Notes: a model not told the origin generated them from the letters alone. Shown: positions 25,819-36,509, counted from the stretch's first letter. The stretch is 64,000 nucleotides of DNA from Psychromonas sp. SA13A (GCF_011378715.1 NZ_WTKU01000004.1:1-64000), one strand, 5' to 3'. Program-made: numbers and translations.

Positions 25819-27222
25819 TTAAACTTTACGCCAAGTTGTACCATTAGGGCCATCTTCAAGCACCACATTTAATGCAGCTAATTTATCACGAGCATCATCG
25901 GCACTTGGCCAATCTTTATTTGCCCTTGCTGTATTACGTTGTAAAATTAATGCGTCTATCTCAGCAACTTGTTGATCATCTTCATTATCTTTTCCAACAC
26001 CTTGTAAAAACTGATTTGGATTTTGGCTTAACAACCCTAAAACATTAGCAAACTTAACCAGCATGCTAGCCAAATGAACCGCTTGTTCAGGCTCAGTCGC
26101 TTTAACTCGATTCAACTCTTTAGCCAGTTCAAACAGTACTGCTAAAGCTTCAGGCGTGTTAAAATCATCATCCATCGCTTTAACAAAACCTTGATAGAAC
26201 TTACTGTCTTTAATCACTTGATCAATCTCAATATCAGTGACTTCTATATCACGTATCGCAGTATATAAACGTTCTAAACTCGCTCTTGCTTGCTTCAAGT
26301 TATCTTCTGAATAATTAAGTTGGCTGCGGTAATGCCCAGAAATTAAAAAGTAACGAACAGATTCACTGTCATAGACATCCAATACATCTTTAATGGTAAA
26401 AAAATTATTTAAAGATTTAGACATTTTTACTTTATCAACTTGCACCATACCCGAGTGCATCCAAGTATTCACATATTCACCGTGGTGTGCACAGCATGAT
26501 TGCGCAATCTCATTTTCATGATGTGGAAAACTTAAATCAGAACCACCACCATGAATATCAAAAACTTCACCTAAGTGCTTTTTATTCATCGCAGAACATT
26601 CAATATGCCAACCAGGGCGGCCTTCACCCCAAGGAGATGACCAAGATGGTTCGCCAGCTTTAGCCATTTTCCATAGAACAAAATCTAATGGGTCATGTTT
26701 ACTATCTTCAACTTCAACACGAGAACCAGCCTGCAACATTTCAAGATTTTGACCGCTTAACTGGCCATATTCTGGAAACGATGATACCGAGAAAAGTACA
26801 TCCCCAGAATCAGAAACATAGGCATGATTTTTTTCTATCAGCGTTGCTATCATTTCAATCACTTCAGGCATGTGATCAGTAACACGTGGCTCGATGTCTG
26901 GTCTGATCATATTTAAAGCATCGAAATCTGCGTGCATCGCATCGGTAAAACGAGTCGTTAATTGATCACAGGTTTCACCATTTTCATTAGCACGCTTAAT
27001 GATCTTATCGTCGACATCTGTGATGTTTCGAATAAAAGTTAAATCGTAGCCGCTAAAACGTAAATATCGCGCTACGGTATCAAAGGCAACAAATGTACGG
27101 CCATGTCCTATATGACAGTAATCATAGATGGTAACACCACACACATACATTCCCACTTTTCCAGCGACAAGGGGTTTAAATTCTTCTTTATTTCGAGTTA
27201 AGGTGTTGTAGATTTTTAACAT
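25819..27222 (-). CDS. cysS: Cysteinyl-tRNA synthetase
   Basis: A 467-residue class I synthetase that charges tRNA-Cys. The HIGH motif (CHIGHGRTF) is at residues 36-44, a zinc site includes C28 in YVCGVT, and [10 protein letters not shown] is the KMSKS loop. Length and domain layout match CysS of E. coli (461 residues). It is divergent from ppiB-lpxH, the same grouping as in E. coli. Confidence 0.97.
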   Translation of the reverse strand: MLKIYNTLTRNKEEFKPLVAGKVGMYVCGVTIYDYCHIGHGRTFVAFDTVARYLRFSGYDLTFIRNITDVDDKIIKRANENGETCDQLTTRFTDAMHADFDALNMIRPDIEPRVTDHMPEVIEMIATLIEKNHAYVSDSGDVLFSVSSFPEYGQLSGQNLEMLQAGSRVEVEDSKHDPLDFVLWKMAKAGEPSWSSPWGEGRPGWHIECSAMNKKHLGEVFDIHGGGSDLSFPHHENEIAQSCCAHHGEYVNTWMHSGMVQVDKVKMSKSLNNFFTIKDVLDVYDSESVRYFLISGHYRSQLNYSEDNLKQARASLERLYTAIRDIEVTDIEIDQVIKDSKFYQGFVKAMDDDFNTPEALAVLFELAKELNRVKATEPEQAVHLASMLVKFANVLGLLSQNPNQFLQGVGKDNEDDQQVAEIDALILQRNTARANKDWPSADDARDKLAALNVVLEDGPNGTTWRKV

Positions 27223-27350
27223 TTTCCATCCAATGCGATTACTGTAAAAACGCCTATTCTAACCTGACCAAGTGACAAATTCATCCTTTGTATTTAATGA
27301 ATTCGTGAGTTGAGGTATGATAATGCTCTTTTTAAAGACAGGAATTAACA

Positions 27351-27845
27351 ATGATTACTTTACATACAAATTTTGGCGACATCACATTAGAAATGAATGA
27401 AGAAAAAGCACCTAAAACAGTGGCTAACTTCATTAAATATGCAACAAGTGGTCATTACGATAACACTATTTTTCATCGTGTTATAGATGGTTTTATGGTT
27501 CAAGGCGGTGGTTTTGCACCGGGTATGGAAGAAAAAGATAGCCAAAAGCCAATTAAAAATGAAGCAAATAACGGTTTATCAAACGTAAAATACTCTGTTG
27601 CTATGGCTCGTACAATGGAACCACATTCAGCTTCTGCGCAATTTTTTATCAATGTTGGCGATAACAAGTTCTTAGATTTTAAATCAGAAACGACAGATGG
27701 ATGGGGCTACTGTGTATTCGCTAAAGTGGTAGCGGGTGAAGATGTTGTAGACAAAATTAAAGGTGTTGCAACGGGTAATGCACATTACGTACACCAAGAT
27801 GTTCCGCTAGATGACGTTGTTATTACTAACGTAACAGTAGCGTAA
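27351..27845 (+). CDS. ppiB: Cytoplasmic cyclophilin-type peptidyl-prolyl isomerase
   Basis: A 164-residue cyclophilin without signal peptide. The active-site segments [14 protein letters not shown] (about residues 43-56) and [13 protein letters not shown] are intact. It catalyses proline isomerisation during protein folding. AGACAGGAATTAACA before the ATG contains a good ribosome binding site. lpxH follows after 6 bases. Confidence 0.96.
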   Translation: MITLHTNFGDITLEMNEEKAPKTVANFIKYATSGHYDNTIFHRVIDGFMVQGGGFAPGMEEKDSQKPIKNEANNGLSNVKYSVAMARTMEPHSASAQFFINVGDNKFLDFKSETTDGWGYCVFAKVVAGEDVVDKIKGVATGNAHYVHQDVPLDDVVITNVTVA

Positions 27846-27851
27846 CTGATT

Positions 27852-28592
27852 ATGCGCACTTTATTCATTGCAGATCTACATCTTAGCGAAAATCATCGTC
27901 ATATAAGCGATGCCTTTTTTGCTTTTCTTGAAAAAGAAGCCGCTAATGCTGAAACACTTTATATCCTTGGTGATATGTTTGAGGTGTGGATAGGAGATGA
28001 TGAACACACTCCTTTAATGGATGAAGTTGCGCAGAAATTAACGGCTTACGCTAAAAAAAATAATACTAAAATTTTCTATATTCACGGTAACCGAGACTTT
28101 ATGATCGGTAAACGTTATGCACAGCAGTCTTCAATGACTTTGTTGCCTGAGCATACCGAGATAGATTTATACGGAACTAAAACATTAATTATGCACGGCG
28201 ATACCTTGTGTTTGTTTGATAAAAATTATCAACGCATGCGTAAAGTGATCCATAACCCTGTCATGCAATTTATTTTCAATTGCTTACCACTCAAACTACG
28301 CAAACGTATTGGTTGGAAGATCCGTACGGCGAGCCAATCTAAAAAAGTCTATAAAAACACAAATATGATGGGCGTGACAGAACAAGAAGTACATCGTTTG
28401 ATGACATTACATCAAGTACAACGTTTGATTCATGGCCACACACACCAAGCTTTTGTACATGATTTCACTGTTAATGATAAAGCCGGGCAACGTTTTGATG
28501 TGGGAGACTGGTACAACAACTTAAGTTTTGTTGATGCTAACCCAGATAGCATTAACCTAGTTGTATTGCCCATTGATTATTATCAGCAATAA
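27852..28592 (+). CDS. lpxH: UDP-2,3-diacylglucosamine pyrophosphatase
   Basis: A 246-residue metallophosphoesterase of lipid A synthesis, hydrolysing UDP-2,3-diacylglucosamine to lipid X. Metal ligands are visible in order: D8 and H10 (ADLHL), GDMFEVWIGDD, HGNRDF, MHGD and the final HGHTH pair. It is peripheral to the inner membrane. Co-transcribed with ppiB. Confidence 0.96.
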   Translation: MRTLFIADLHLSENHRHISDAFFAFLEKEAANAETLYILGDMFEVWIGDDEHTPLMDEVAQKLTAYAKKNNTKIFYIHGNRDFMIGKRYAQQSSMTLLPEHTEIDLYGTKTLIMHGDTLCLFDKNYQRMRKVIHNPVMQFIFNCLPLKLRKRIGWKIRTASQSKKVYKNTNMMGVTEQEVHRLMTLHQVQRLIHGHTHQAFVHDFTVNDKAGQRFDVGDWYNNLSFVDANPDSINLVVLPIDYYQQ

Positions 28593-28747
28593 AAACACAC
28601 GTCGTATTCGTTTGTTATTATGGGGTTAGATGCGAGGCATTTGTACTGATAATTAATTTTAATGAGATTAACTATTCAATGCCTTAATCATGGTGATGAT
28701 CCTCGTAATGGACATAGTTATGGTAATAAGCATTAAATTAACCACGC

Positions 28748-28766
28748 TCCCATAGGTGATATGGGA
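28748..28766. repeat. Short hairpin between lpxH and fadD
   Basis: TCCCATA and TATGGGA pair perfectly around a 5-base loop in the 292-bp convergent gap. No T-run. No gene or other feature is seen in this gap. Confidence 0.35.
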
Positions 28767-28884
28767 TGCTTGATTAATGAATAGCTATTGCTTACTTTGA
28801 AAATTGTAATGACCGGTTTGTGAATGTGTTTTCATGGGCTAACCACAAATCCTCATGAACTAGCCACAATAAGTTATCTGACAA

Positions 28885-30546
28885 TTATCTGTCTTTTAAT
28901 AAACGGCGTAGCACTTTGCCCACATTATTTTTCGGTAATTCACTGACTATTTCTATTAACTTCGGTTGTTTATATCGCGTTAACTGACGGTCACAATGTT
29001 GTTTAATCATCTCAACGGTAACTTTATAATCATCTAACACCACAAACAGTTTCACGCTCTCACCAGATTGTTCGTCACTAATGCCCACTACAGCAGCTTC
29101 TGAGACACCTTGCATTTGTACCACTGTATCTTCTATTTCATTAGGGTACACATTAAAACCTGACACTAATATCATGTCTTTTTTACGGTCCACTAAACGC
29201 AATAAACCCTGCTCATCAAATAAGCCAATATCACCACTTTTAAACCAACCATCATTAAACGCTGACGCGGTTTCTTCCTCATTTTTCCAATAGTGAGGCA
29301 TGACTTGAGGCCCTTTAATTTCTATTTCGCCAGGGCTATTATAATCTTCGATAACGTTATTATTATCATCGACTAAGCGTAAATCAGTTCCGGGCATAGG
29401 TAACCCTATTGAACCATCATGAGCCGTCACATTATAAGAGTTAACACTCACCATAGGAGCACATTCCGTTAAACCATAGCCTTCAATAACCGTACTACCT
29501 GTAACTTCTTTCCACAGATTAGCGACTTTAGTTTGTGTTGCCATGCCACCAGCGATAGTTATCTTTAAAGAAGAAAAATCAACATCATTGATTTTAGGAT
29601 GATGTAATAACGCATTAAATAATGTATTTAATGCGGTAAAATAGGTAAATTTATACTTACTTAAGGTTTTAATAAAAGTATCTAGATCACGAGGGTTAGT
29701 GATTAATAAGTTAGTACCACCTTTTTTAATAAAGAATAAACAATTAACCGTTAGTGCAAATGCATGATAAAGAGGCAATGCAGTGACCATTATTTCGCTT
29801 TCTTGATCAACTGTTAAACCAAATACAGCATCTGCCTGCGCTAAACTAGCCGCCATATTACGATGAGTCATTACCGCGCCTTTTGAAACGCCTGTGGTCC
29901 CCCCTGTGTATTGTATAAGTGCGATATCATCTAAATTAATCACAGGACGTATATATTGACCTCTCTCACCTTCTTTAAGTGCATTACGATAACTTTTTGC
30001 ACTAGGTAATTGATACTTAGGTACCATTCGTTTGACATAGGAAACAATAAAATTAACTAACTTTCTCTTTAATAAAGGTAATGCATCGCCAATTTTAGTT
30101 AACACCACATGCTTAATTTGAGTTTGTTTAACAATACTCTGTAACGTTTGTGCATAATTAGACACAATAAAAATAGCTTTTGCACCTGAGTCATTAAGCT
30201 GATGCTTTAATTCTGATGCGGTGTAAAGTGGGTTTATATTGACGACCACTAATCCCGCTCTTAAGACACCTAATAAAATAATAGGGTATTGCAACAGGTT
30301 TGGCATCATGATGGCTACACGGTCACCCTTAGCAAGTTGCGAGGTTTGCTGCAAATACACTGCAATTTTTCTTGATTGAAGATCTAACTCGGCATAGGTC
30401 AGCGTTTCATCCATATTAATAAAAGCAATGTGCTCTGGATGTTGTTGAAATGTTTGTTCAAACATATCAACTAAATTAATCAATGAGCTTTCATCTATTT
30501 CACTGTTAATACCTTCAGGGTATTTATCTAGCCATGGTTTAAACAT
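28885..30546 (-). CDS. fadD: Long-chain fatty acid-CoA ligase
   Basis: An AMP-binding adenylate-forming enzyme, 553 residues from this start. The signature YTGGTTGVSKGAVMTH (P-loop), the motif GYGLTECAPMVS and the C-terminal hinge DRKKDMILVSGFNVYPNEIE are all in place. It activates fatty acids to acyl-CoA for beta-oxidation and lipid synthesis. AAGGAG six bases before the ATG at 30546 fixes the start; an earlier ATG would add 7 residues. The gene begins only 16 bases after the prc terminator, leaving little room for a separate promoter. Confidence 0.93.
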   Translation of the reverse strand: MFKPWLDKYPEGINSEIDESSLINLVDMFEQTFQQHPEHIAFINMDETLTYAELDLQSRKIAVYLQQTSQLAKGDRVAIMMPNLLQYPIILLGVLRAGLVVVNINPLYTASELKHQLNDSGAKAIFIVSNYAQTLQSIVKQTQIKHVVLTKIGDALPLLKRKLVNFIVSYVKRMVPKYQLPSAKSYRNALKEGERGQYIRPVINLDDIALIQYTGGTTGVSKGAVMTHRNMAASLAQADAVFGLTVDQESEIMVTALPLYHAFALTVNCLFFIKKGGTNLLITNPRDLDTFIKTLSKYKFTYFTALNTLFNALLHHPKINDVDFSSLKITIAGGMATQTKVANLWKEVTGSTVIEGYGLTECAPMVSVNSYNVTAHDGSIGLPMPGTDLRLVDDNNNVIEDYNSPGEIEIKGPQVMPHYWKNEEETASAFNDGWFKSGDIGLFDEQGLLRLVDRKKDMILVSGFNVYPNEIEDTVVQMQGVSEAAVVGISDEQSGESVKLFVVLDDYKVTVEMIKQHCDRQLTRYKQPKLIEIVSELPKNNVGKVLRRLLKDR

Positions 30547-30561
30547 AAAAACTCCTTTTAA

Positions 30562-30593
30562 AAACAAAAAAACCGACTATAAAAGTCGGTTTT
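30562..30593 (-). terminator. Terminator between prc and fadD
   Basis: On the minus strand AAAACCGACT pairs with AGTCGGTTTT around a 5-base loop, followed by TTTGTTTT. It lies in the 69-bp prc-fadD gap, so fadD would need read-through or a promoter inside prc or the hairpin. Confidence 0.85.
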
Positions 30594-30615
30594 ATTATTA
30601 ACACCAAACAGTTAC

Positions 30616-32610
30616 CTATAGATTAGCGTAATCTAACGTAATGTGGCTAGCTTCTATCAAAAATGCGTCAAGGGGCTCAAAATCATCCGGAATATCGTCC
30701 AAAGACGTGACCTCTTTTAACCCTGCACGCTTGAGTCGCTCATTTGTACGCTGTAAACCTTCCGCTTGTTTTACTTCACGCTCATTAACACGCACTTTTT
30801 CAACTAGCGAAATACTGGTTTTATCTTTATCGGCACGATACTCTGCAATATCATCCGCTAAATAACTAAATTCAACTTCTTTCTTGATGCGTAATTGATG
30901 AGTTTCTGTTAATTTTTTAATTTTTTTATCTAAATCAGCCACTTTACGATATTTAGCAGAACGGATATTATCCCAAGGTAATGCATTTTTTTCTAAACTT
31001 TCACCGGTATCTTGTGGGTCGATACCGCTTGGGAAAGTAATATCAGGGATAACCCCTTTATTTTGTGTGCTACCGCCATTAATACGGTAAAACTTTGCAA
31101 TAGTATATTGTACTGACCCCACCGCATCTTGGTTGGTATCGTAGTAACGAGCGATACGACGATGTTGCTGCACGGTGCCTTTACCAAAGCTTTGCTCACC
31201 AATTATAATTGCACGACCATAATCCTGTAATGCAGCGGCAAAAATTTCCGATGCAGAAGCACTATTACGATTAACAAGTACCGTCAAGGGGCCATTATAA
31301 GCAATATTGTCATCATCATCGGCTTGCACAGCAATTTGCTGACGACTATCTCGCACTTGAACAACAGGGCCCGTTTTAATGAATAACCCAGTTAACAATG
31401 TAGCTTCGCTTAATGCGCCGCCGCCATTGTTACGTAAATCAATCACTATGCCTTTAACGTCTTTTTTAGCTAATATATCCAATTCGCGCTCTACATCTTC
31501 ACTCAGCTTAATGTAAAAACTTGGAATAGTGATCACCCCAATATTTTCACCATTAATCACTTGTACTGAAGATTTAGCTTCTCTGTCTTCTAGGTGGATT
31601 TTTTCGCGTACAATTTCAATGACTTTATTGGTATCACCGGCTTTACCCGATAAAATTTGTAATTGAACAGTAGTACCTTTCGGTCCTTTAATAAGTTCAA
31701 CAATATCATCTAAGCGCCAGCCGACTACGTCGACAATTTTTTCGCCTTCTTGACCAACACCAATAATTTTATCATCTTTAGCAAGTTGCTTTGATTTATC
31801 AGCAGGACCGCCTGGAACTAAACTGCGGATCACTGTGTAATCATCTTCAAGTTGTAAAACAGCACCAATTCCTTCAAGTGAAAGATTCATTTCCATTTTA
31901 AAACGTTCGGCATTACGCGGTGATAAGTAGCTAGTATGTGGCTCGATGGTATGTGCATAGGCATTCATGAAAGCTTGAAATACATCTTCACTTTCAGTTT
32001 GTGTTAAATGTTTAAGCGCATAAGTATAACGTTTAGTTAATAACGTTTTAATTTCAGGCCACTTTTTATCAGCTAGCTTAAGCGTTAATGCGTCCGACTT
32101 AACACGTGCATGCCAGAGGCTATCTAACGCTTGTTTATCTTTTGCCCATTCTGCTTTACTACGATCATATTGATATTCTTCTTCAGTATCAAAAGTAATT
32201 TCTTTGTCTAGTAACGACAAAGCGTAGGTAAAACGTTCAAAACGGCGCGTTAAATTAAGTTGGTAGATTTTGTAGGCAGGTTCAAGTTGACCAAATTTAA
32301 GATTATCATCAAATGAATGTTGATAAACTTTAATCGCATCAATATCACTTTGCATGAAGATCTGTTTATTGTAATCAAGCTGTTCAATATAACGATTGAA
32401 CACTTTTTCAGACAACTGATCATCTAAAGGCATATATTTATAATGAGAGCGACTAAATAAATCGCTCACTCGTTTCGCCACTTTTGCATGTTGAGACTCT
32501 TGATGCAATTGCGGGATATCTTTTAAATCTACATTTGAGGAAGAAGCAAAAGCTGCTCCAATAAAAATGATTTGGGATAGAATTAATGCATGACGAAAGA
32601 GTTTATTCAT
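30616..32610 (-). CDS. prc: Tail-specific periplasmic protease
   Basis: This 664-residue S41-family protease has a Sec signal at the N-terminus (ALILSQIIFIGAAFA), a PDZ domain at about residues 240-330 (LSLEGIGAVLQLEDDYTVIRSL) and the Ser/Lys catalytic region (NRNSASASEIF, then GEQSFGKGTVQ). Prc degrades proteins with nonpolar C-termini and trims penicillin-binding proteins in the periplasm. proQ lies directly upstream, 11 bases away, the proQ-prc order of E. coli. Confidence 0.95.
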   Translation of the reverse strand: MNKLFRHALILSQIIFIGAAFASSSNVDLKDIPQLHQESQHAKVAKRVSDLFSRSHYKYMPLDDQLSEKVFNRYIEQLDYNKQIFMQSDIDAIKVYQHSFDDNLKFGQLEPAYKIYQLNLTRRFERFTYALSLLDKEITFDTEEEYQYDRSKAEWAKDKQALDSLWHARVKSDALTLKLADKKWPEIKTLLTKRYTYALKHLTQTESEDVFQAFMNAYAHTIEPHTSYLSPRNAERFKMEMNLSLEGIGAVLQLEDDYTVIRSLVPGGPADKSKQLAKDDKIIGVGQEGEKIVDVVGWRLDDIVELIKGPKGTTVQLQILSGKAGDTNKVIEIVREKIHLEDREAKSSVQVINGENIGVITIPSFYIKLSEDVERELDILAKKDVKGIVIDLRNNGGGALSEATLLTGLFIKTGPVVQVRDSRQQIAVQADDDDNIAYNGPLTVLVNRNSASASEIFAAALQDYGRAIIIGEQSFGKGTVQQHRRIARYYDTNQDAVGSVQYTIAKFYRINGGSTQNKGVIPDITFPSGIDPQDTGESLEKNALPWDNIRSAKYRKVADLDKKIKKLTETHQLRIKKEVEFSYLADDIAEYRADKDKTSISLVEKVRVNEREVKQAEGLQRTNERLKRAGLKEVTSLDDIPDDFEPLDAFLIEASHITLDYANL

Positions 32611-32621
32611 TAAAATACCTT

Positions 32622-33251
32622 TTATACGATTAAATGCTTAGCTTTAACTTTCACAACCATTCCTGAGTCTAGTTGCACTTGAACTTCTTCTTTTAAAATT
32701 TCAACAACGGTTGCTGAAACAGGCGATTTTCCTAAAAGAACTTTGACTGATTGCGATACTTTAAGTTCATTATGATTAGCTTCTTTATACTGACTTAAAT
32801 CAATCTCAGGTTTTTTAGCTACTTTTTTAGGCGCTTCTTTCTTACGACTTGGTACAGCCACTTTTTTAGCAGCACGAGCTGGTGCTTTATTGGTGTCTGT
32901 TTTTTTCTTGTTAGCGAATGCTTTTTCTTTGCTTTCTTTTAGCGACAATTGTGCGTGGTCAGCATGCTCTTGAGAAACTTCATCCCCTTCAACACCATCT
33001 AAATCGACACGTTTTGCACCTGCTTTTACACAGTGCAAGTAACGCCAGCTCATCGTGTATTGACGTAATGCACCACGAAGCTGTGTTTTACTGACGCGAG
33101 TTTCATTCTCTAAACGAGTTGCTAGTTCTTGAAACACACCAATTTTTAATGGTTTTGCAGGCTCAGCACTAGCAATAAAGCAAGCAGGAAACTGTTCCGT
33201 TAAGAAGGCAATGATTTGTTTGTTATTTGTAAACTTTTCTGTGTTTTCCAT
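32622..33251 (-). CDS. proQ: RNA chaperone ProQ
   Basis: A 209-residue protein with the FinO/ProQ domain in the first 120 residues ([49 protein letters not shown]), a Lys/Ala-rich flexible linker at about 110-150, and a C-terminal Tudor-like domain ([26 protein letters not shown]). ProQ binds small RNAs and mRNA 3' ends. Upstream of prc in a two-gene operon. Confidence 0.96.
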   Translation of the reverse strand: MENTEKFTNNKQIIAFLTEQFPACFIASAEPAKPLKIGVFQELATRLENETRVSKTQLRGALRQYTMSWRYLHCVKAGAKRVDLDGVEGDEVSQEHADHAQLSLKESKEKAFANKKKTDTNKAPARAAKKVAVPSRKKEAPKKVAKKPEIDLSQYKEANHNELKVSQSVKVLLGKSPVSATVVEILKEEVQVQLDSGMVVKVKAKHLIV

Positions 33252-33517
33252 GTAAAACCTAATATTTAAAAACGATGTTGAAAGATATCCAGAATAAATC
33301 TCTGATTATCAGTAAGAAAATTATTCGCTAGTATAGAGGTGCGTTTATTAAATGTGAAACTAATTATCACCTCAGTACACCTATTCCGACCATTTTTTGC
33401 CATTTATCATCAATACTCAATATTTCCAGCCTTCCGCTACACCTTTTTTACAAAAACAAGTAGAATGCCCACTTTCCTTTTGTGGGAATGTCCAAATTTG
33501 TTATTGAAGAGGCTCAG

Positions 33518-34861
33518 ATGAAACCAGAATTATTATCCCCTGCAGGTAGTTTAAAGAACATGCGTTACGCTTTTGCCTATGGCGCCGATGCTGTTTATGC
33601 AGGTCAACCTCGTTATTCCTTACGAGTTAGAAATAATGAATTCAATCTTGAAAAACTTCAAATAGGCATTAATGAAGCCCATGCACAGGGTAAAAAATTA
33701 TATGTTGTGTGCAATATTCAACCACATAACTCTAAACTAAAAACCTTTATCCGCGATATGAAGCCCGTGGTTGATTTAAAACCCGATGCATTGATCATGT
33801 CAGACCCCGGTTTAATCATGATGGTACGCGAAGTTTTTCCAGACATGCCAATTCATTTGAGTGTACAAGCGAACGCGGTTAACTGGGCTACGGTAAAGTT
33901 TTGGTACCAACAAGGGATTGAACGTGTAATTTTATCACGTGAGCTTTCTTTGGATGAAATTGAAGATATTCGCTACCATTGCCCTGAAATCGAAATCGAA
34001 GTATTTGTTCATGGTGCACTTTGTATGGCCTATTCTGGTCGTTGTTTGCTATCAGGCTACATTAACAAACGCGATCCCAATCAAGGGACTTGTACTAATT
34101 CATGCCGTTGGAAATATGATGCTCATGAAGCCACCGAAAATGAAACCGGTGATATTGTCGCTATCCATAAACCAGAACCTACTCTTGGCAGTGGCACTAC
34201 AACGGATCAAATTTTCTTATTGCAAGAAGAAGGAAGACCTAACGAGTATATGCCTGCCTTTGAAGATGAGCACGGCACTTATATCATGAACTCAAAGGAT
34301 CTACGTGCTATTCAACATGTAGAACGTCTCCTAAAGATGGGTGTACACTCTTTAAAAATTGAAGGTCGTACAAAAAGTTTCTATTACTGTGCTCGTACCG
34401 CTCAGGTATACCGTAAAGCCATGGATGATGCCATTGCAGGACGCCCTTTTGACCCATCATTAATGAGTTCATTAGAAAACCTTGCACATCGTGGTTACAC
34501 AGAAGGTTTTTTAAGCCGCCATACCCATGATCAATACCAGAACTATGATTACGGTTATTCAATCAGTGAAACCCAACAATTTGTGGGAGAAATCACCGGT
34601 CGTAACCAACAAGGTCTTGCAGAAATAAATGTTAAAAACAAATTCTTAGTGGGTGACAAACTAGAGCTAATGACCCCGCAGGGTAACATCAACTTTAAGT
34701 TAGAAGAGTTGCATAACCGTAAAGGTGAATTAGTGGATGTAGCGCCGGGTTCGGGTCATGTTTTATATATTCCAGTACCAAAAGAGATCGATTTAAGCCA
34801 CGGTTTACTGATGAGAAACTTGACACAGGGTGCAGACACTCGCAACCCGCATAGTAAATAA
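33518..34861 (+). CDS. trhP: U32-family tRNA hydroxylation protein TrhP (YegQ)
   Basis: A peptidase-U32-family protein of 447 residues, starting MKPELLSPAGSLKNMRYAFAYGADAVY. The cluster-type cysteines (VHGALCMAYSGRCLLSGY and GTCTNSCRW) and the long C-terminal domain fit YegQ/TrhP, which hydroxylates wobble uridine 34 of tRNAs to ho5U. The frame is open 12 codons upstream, but GAAGAGG ahead of the ATG at 33518 and the family N-terminus fix the start. It is the third U32 protein in this window, with ubiU and ubiV. A ferredoxin gene follows at once. Confidence 0.88.
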   Translation: MKPELLSPAGSLKNMRYAFAYGADAVYAGQPRYSLRVRNNEFNLEKLQIGINEAHAQGKKLYVVCNIQPHNSKLKTFIRDMKPVVDLKPDALIMSDPGLIMMVREVFPDMPIHLSVQANAVNWATVKFWYQQGIERVILSRELSLDEIEDIRYHCPEIEIEVFVHGALCMAYSGRCLLSGYINKRDPNQGTCTNSCRWKYDAHEATENETGDIVAIHKPEPTLGSGTTTDQIFLLQEEGRPNEYMPAFEDEHGTYIMNSKDLRAIQHVERLLKMGVHSLKIEGRTKSFYYCARTAQVYRKAMDDAIAGRPFDPSLMSSLENLAHRGYTEGFLSRHTHDQYQNYDYGYSISETQQFVGEITGRNQQGLAEINVKNKFLVGDKLELMTPQGNINFKLEELHNRKGELVDVAPGSGHVLYIPVPKEIDLSHGLLMRNLTQGADTRNPHSK

Positions 34862-34862
34862 C

Positions 34863-35114
34863 ATGGCTTTATTAATAGAAGACAGTTGCATCAATTGTGA
34901 TATGTGCGATCCAGAATGCCCTAATGAAGCAATCACCTTTGGGGCTGAAATATATGAAATTAATCCAGATTTATGTACCGAGTGTGTTGGTTTTTATGAA
35001 CAAGCAACCTGCGTCGCAGTTTGCCCTATCAACTGTATCATTATCGATCCTAACCATGTTGAAACGCAGCAACAATTGTTGGATAAATTTGCAGGTTTAC
35101 ACGTTAATCAATGA
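34863..35114 (+). CDS. yfhL: YfhL-family 4Fe-4S ferredoxin
   Basis: An 83-residue ferredoxin with two cluster motifs: CINCDMCDPECPNE at about 9-22 and CTECVGFYEQATCVAVCP at about 38-55, with the wide second motif typical of YfhL/Alvin-type ferredoxins. It starts one base after the trhP stop codon and overlaps the MATE gene by 4 bases. Supplying electrons to the TrhP cluster is my inference from adjacency. Confidence 0.9.
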   Translation: MALLIEDSCINCDMCDPECPNEAITFGAEIYEINPDLCTECVGFYEQATCVAVCPINCIIIDPNHVETQQQLLDKFAGLHVNQ

Positions 35115-36445
35115 ACTCAATCGCGCCTAAATTTACGCAAGGCAATATTCCTGAGCATATATTAAAAATGGCGCTGACCAATGCGGTTGCCTTGAGTGTG
35201 TTTTTTGTTGTTGATTTGATTAATATCTATTTTATTAGTTTATTAAACCAACCTCACTTGGTTGCTGCCATTGCCTATGCAGCAGCCCTATTATTTTTTA
35301 CCACCTCATTGACTATCGCCATGGTCATTGCTAACTCAGCTGTTGTTGCTAAGTTAATAGGTCAAGGCCATCAACAGCAAGCTAAACAGGCTTCAATGAG
35401 CTGTTATCTAATAACCTTGGTAATTAGTTGTCTAATCACGGTCACTATTTTTTTTAATGCTAAGCACCTATTAACATTAATAGGTGCTAATGGTGTTGCT
35501 TTAGATGCGGCCACTGCTTATCTAAAAATAACCATTTTTTCTTTTCCACTGATTGCTTTCGCAATGCAGATCACAGCAACATTACGCTCATTAGGTAAAG
35601 CTAAGTTAGGCATGTATTGCACCCTAGCAGGCGGTGTGTGCAATGTTATTCTCGATCCTCTGTTTATCTTTTATTTTAAGTTGAATATTGAAGGGGCAGC
35701 TTTTGCTGCAATCGTCGCGAGAAGTGTGATGTTATTGGTTGCTGCTTTTTACCTAATTATGGTTTGTGGGTTTATTACTCGTATTACATTTTCTGACTTT
35801 ATCAGACACACAAAGAATATCACCGCAGTTGCGATTCCCGCTTCCTTAACTCAAGTCGCCACGCCACTAAGTCATTTATATATTACTTATGAAATGGCTA
35901 AATTTGGAGGGAGTTTTGTTGCTGGTTGGGCAATTATTAGTCGCTTGATCCCCGTCGCTTTTGTAATGTTGTTTGCTATGCCTGGCGCAATTGGCCCAAT
36001 CATCAGTCAAAACTTAGGTGCAAAGCAATTTAAACGTGTTAAAACAACTTTAAATCAATCACTTAATTTTATTATTAAATACGTTTTTGTTTTAGCATTA
36101 ACCCTCTCACTATTGCAAGAATACCTCGTTTCTTTGTTTAATGCAGGGTCGGATACGGCGATGTTAATCCGCTTTTTTTGTCAGTATGTTAGCGTTAGTT
36201 TTATATTTGTGGCAATGAACTTAGTCGCGATGTCTTTTCTTAATAATGTGGGTCGCCCTAAAATGGCTACATTATTGAATCTTGGAAAAATGTCCTTAGG
36301 CACTATTCCTTTTGTTAGTGTTGGAGCCTATTATTATGGCGCTCAAGGAATATTGATTGGACAAGCATTAGGTAGCATTATATTTGGCTTAACAGCGATT
36401 TTACTGTGCTACCGTATTGCCACTAAGTTAGAAGTGCTTACATAA
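35111..36445 (+). CDS. MATE-family multidrug efflux protein
   Basis: This 444-residue protein has about twelve hydrophobic helices in two homologous halves (VIANSAVVAKLIGQGHQQQA in the first half, MPGAIGPIISQNLGAKQFKR in the second), the MATE pattern of a Na+ or H+ driven exporter for cationic drugs. The start overlaps the ferredoxin stop (ATGA). The substrate is unknown. Confidence 0.88.
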   Translation: MNSIAPKFTQGNIPEHILKMALTNAVALSVFFVVDLINIYFISLLNQPHLVAAIAYAAALLFFTTSLTIAMVIANSAVVAKLIGQGHQQQAKQASMSCYLITLVISCLITVTIFFNAKHLLTLIGANGVALDAATAYLKITIFSFPLIAFAMQITATLRSLGKAKLGMYCTLAGGVCNVILDPLFIFYFKLNIEGAAFAAIVARSVMLLVAAFYLIMVCGFITRITFSDFIRHTKNITAVAIPASLTQVATPLSHLYITYEMAKFGGSFVAGWAIISRLIPVAFVMLFAMPGAIGPIISQNLGAKQFKRVKTTLNQSLNFIIKYVFVLALTLSLLQEYLVSLFNAGSDTAMLIRFFCQYVSVSFIFVAMNLVAMSFLNNVGRPKMATLLNLGKMSLGTIPFVSVGAYYYGAQGILIGQALGSIIFGLTAILLCYRIATKLEVLT

Positions 36446-36452
36446 AGGTCAT

Positions 36453-36509
36453 TAATTAAAAATAACAAATTAAAAGTAACTAATTAAAAGTCGCTAATTA
36501 AAAGTCATC
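36453..36509. repeat. Four degenerate 13-15 bp tandem repeats after the MATE gene
   Basis: The units TAATTAAAAATAACA, AATTAAAAGTAAC, TAATTAAAAGTCGC and TAATTAAAAGTCATC follow each other directly after the MATE stop codon. The rest of the 306-bp gap up to sapA holds no gene. Confidence 0.6.
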
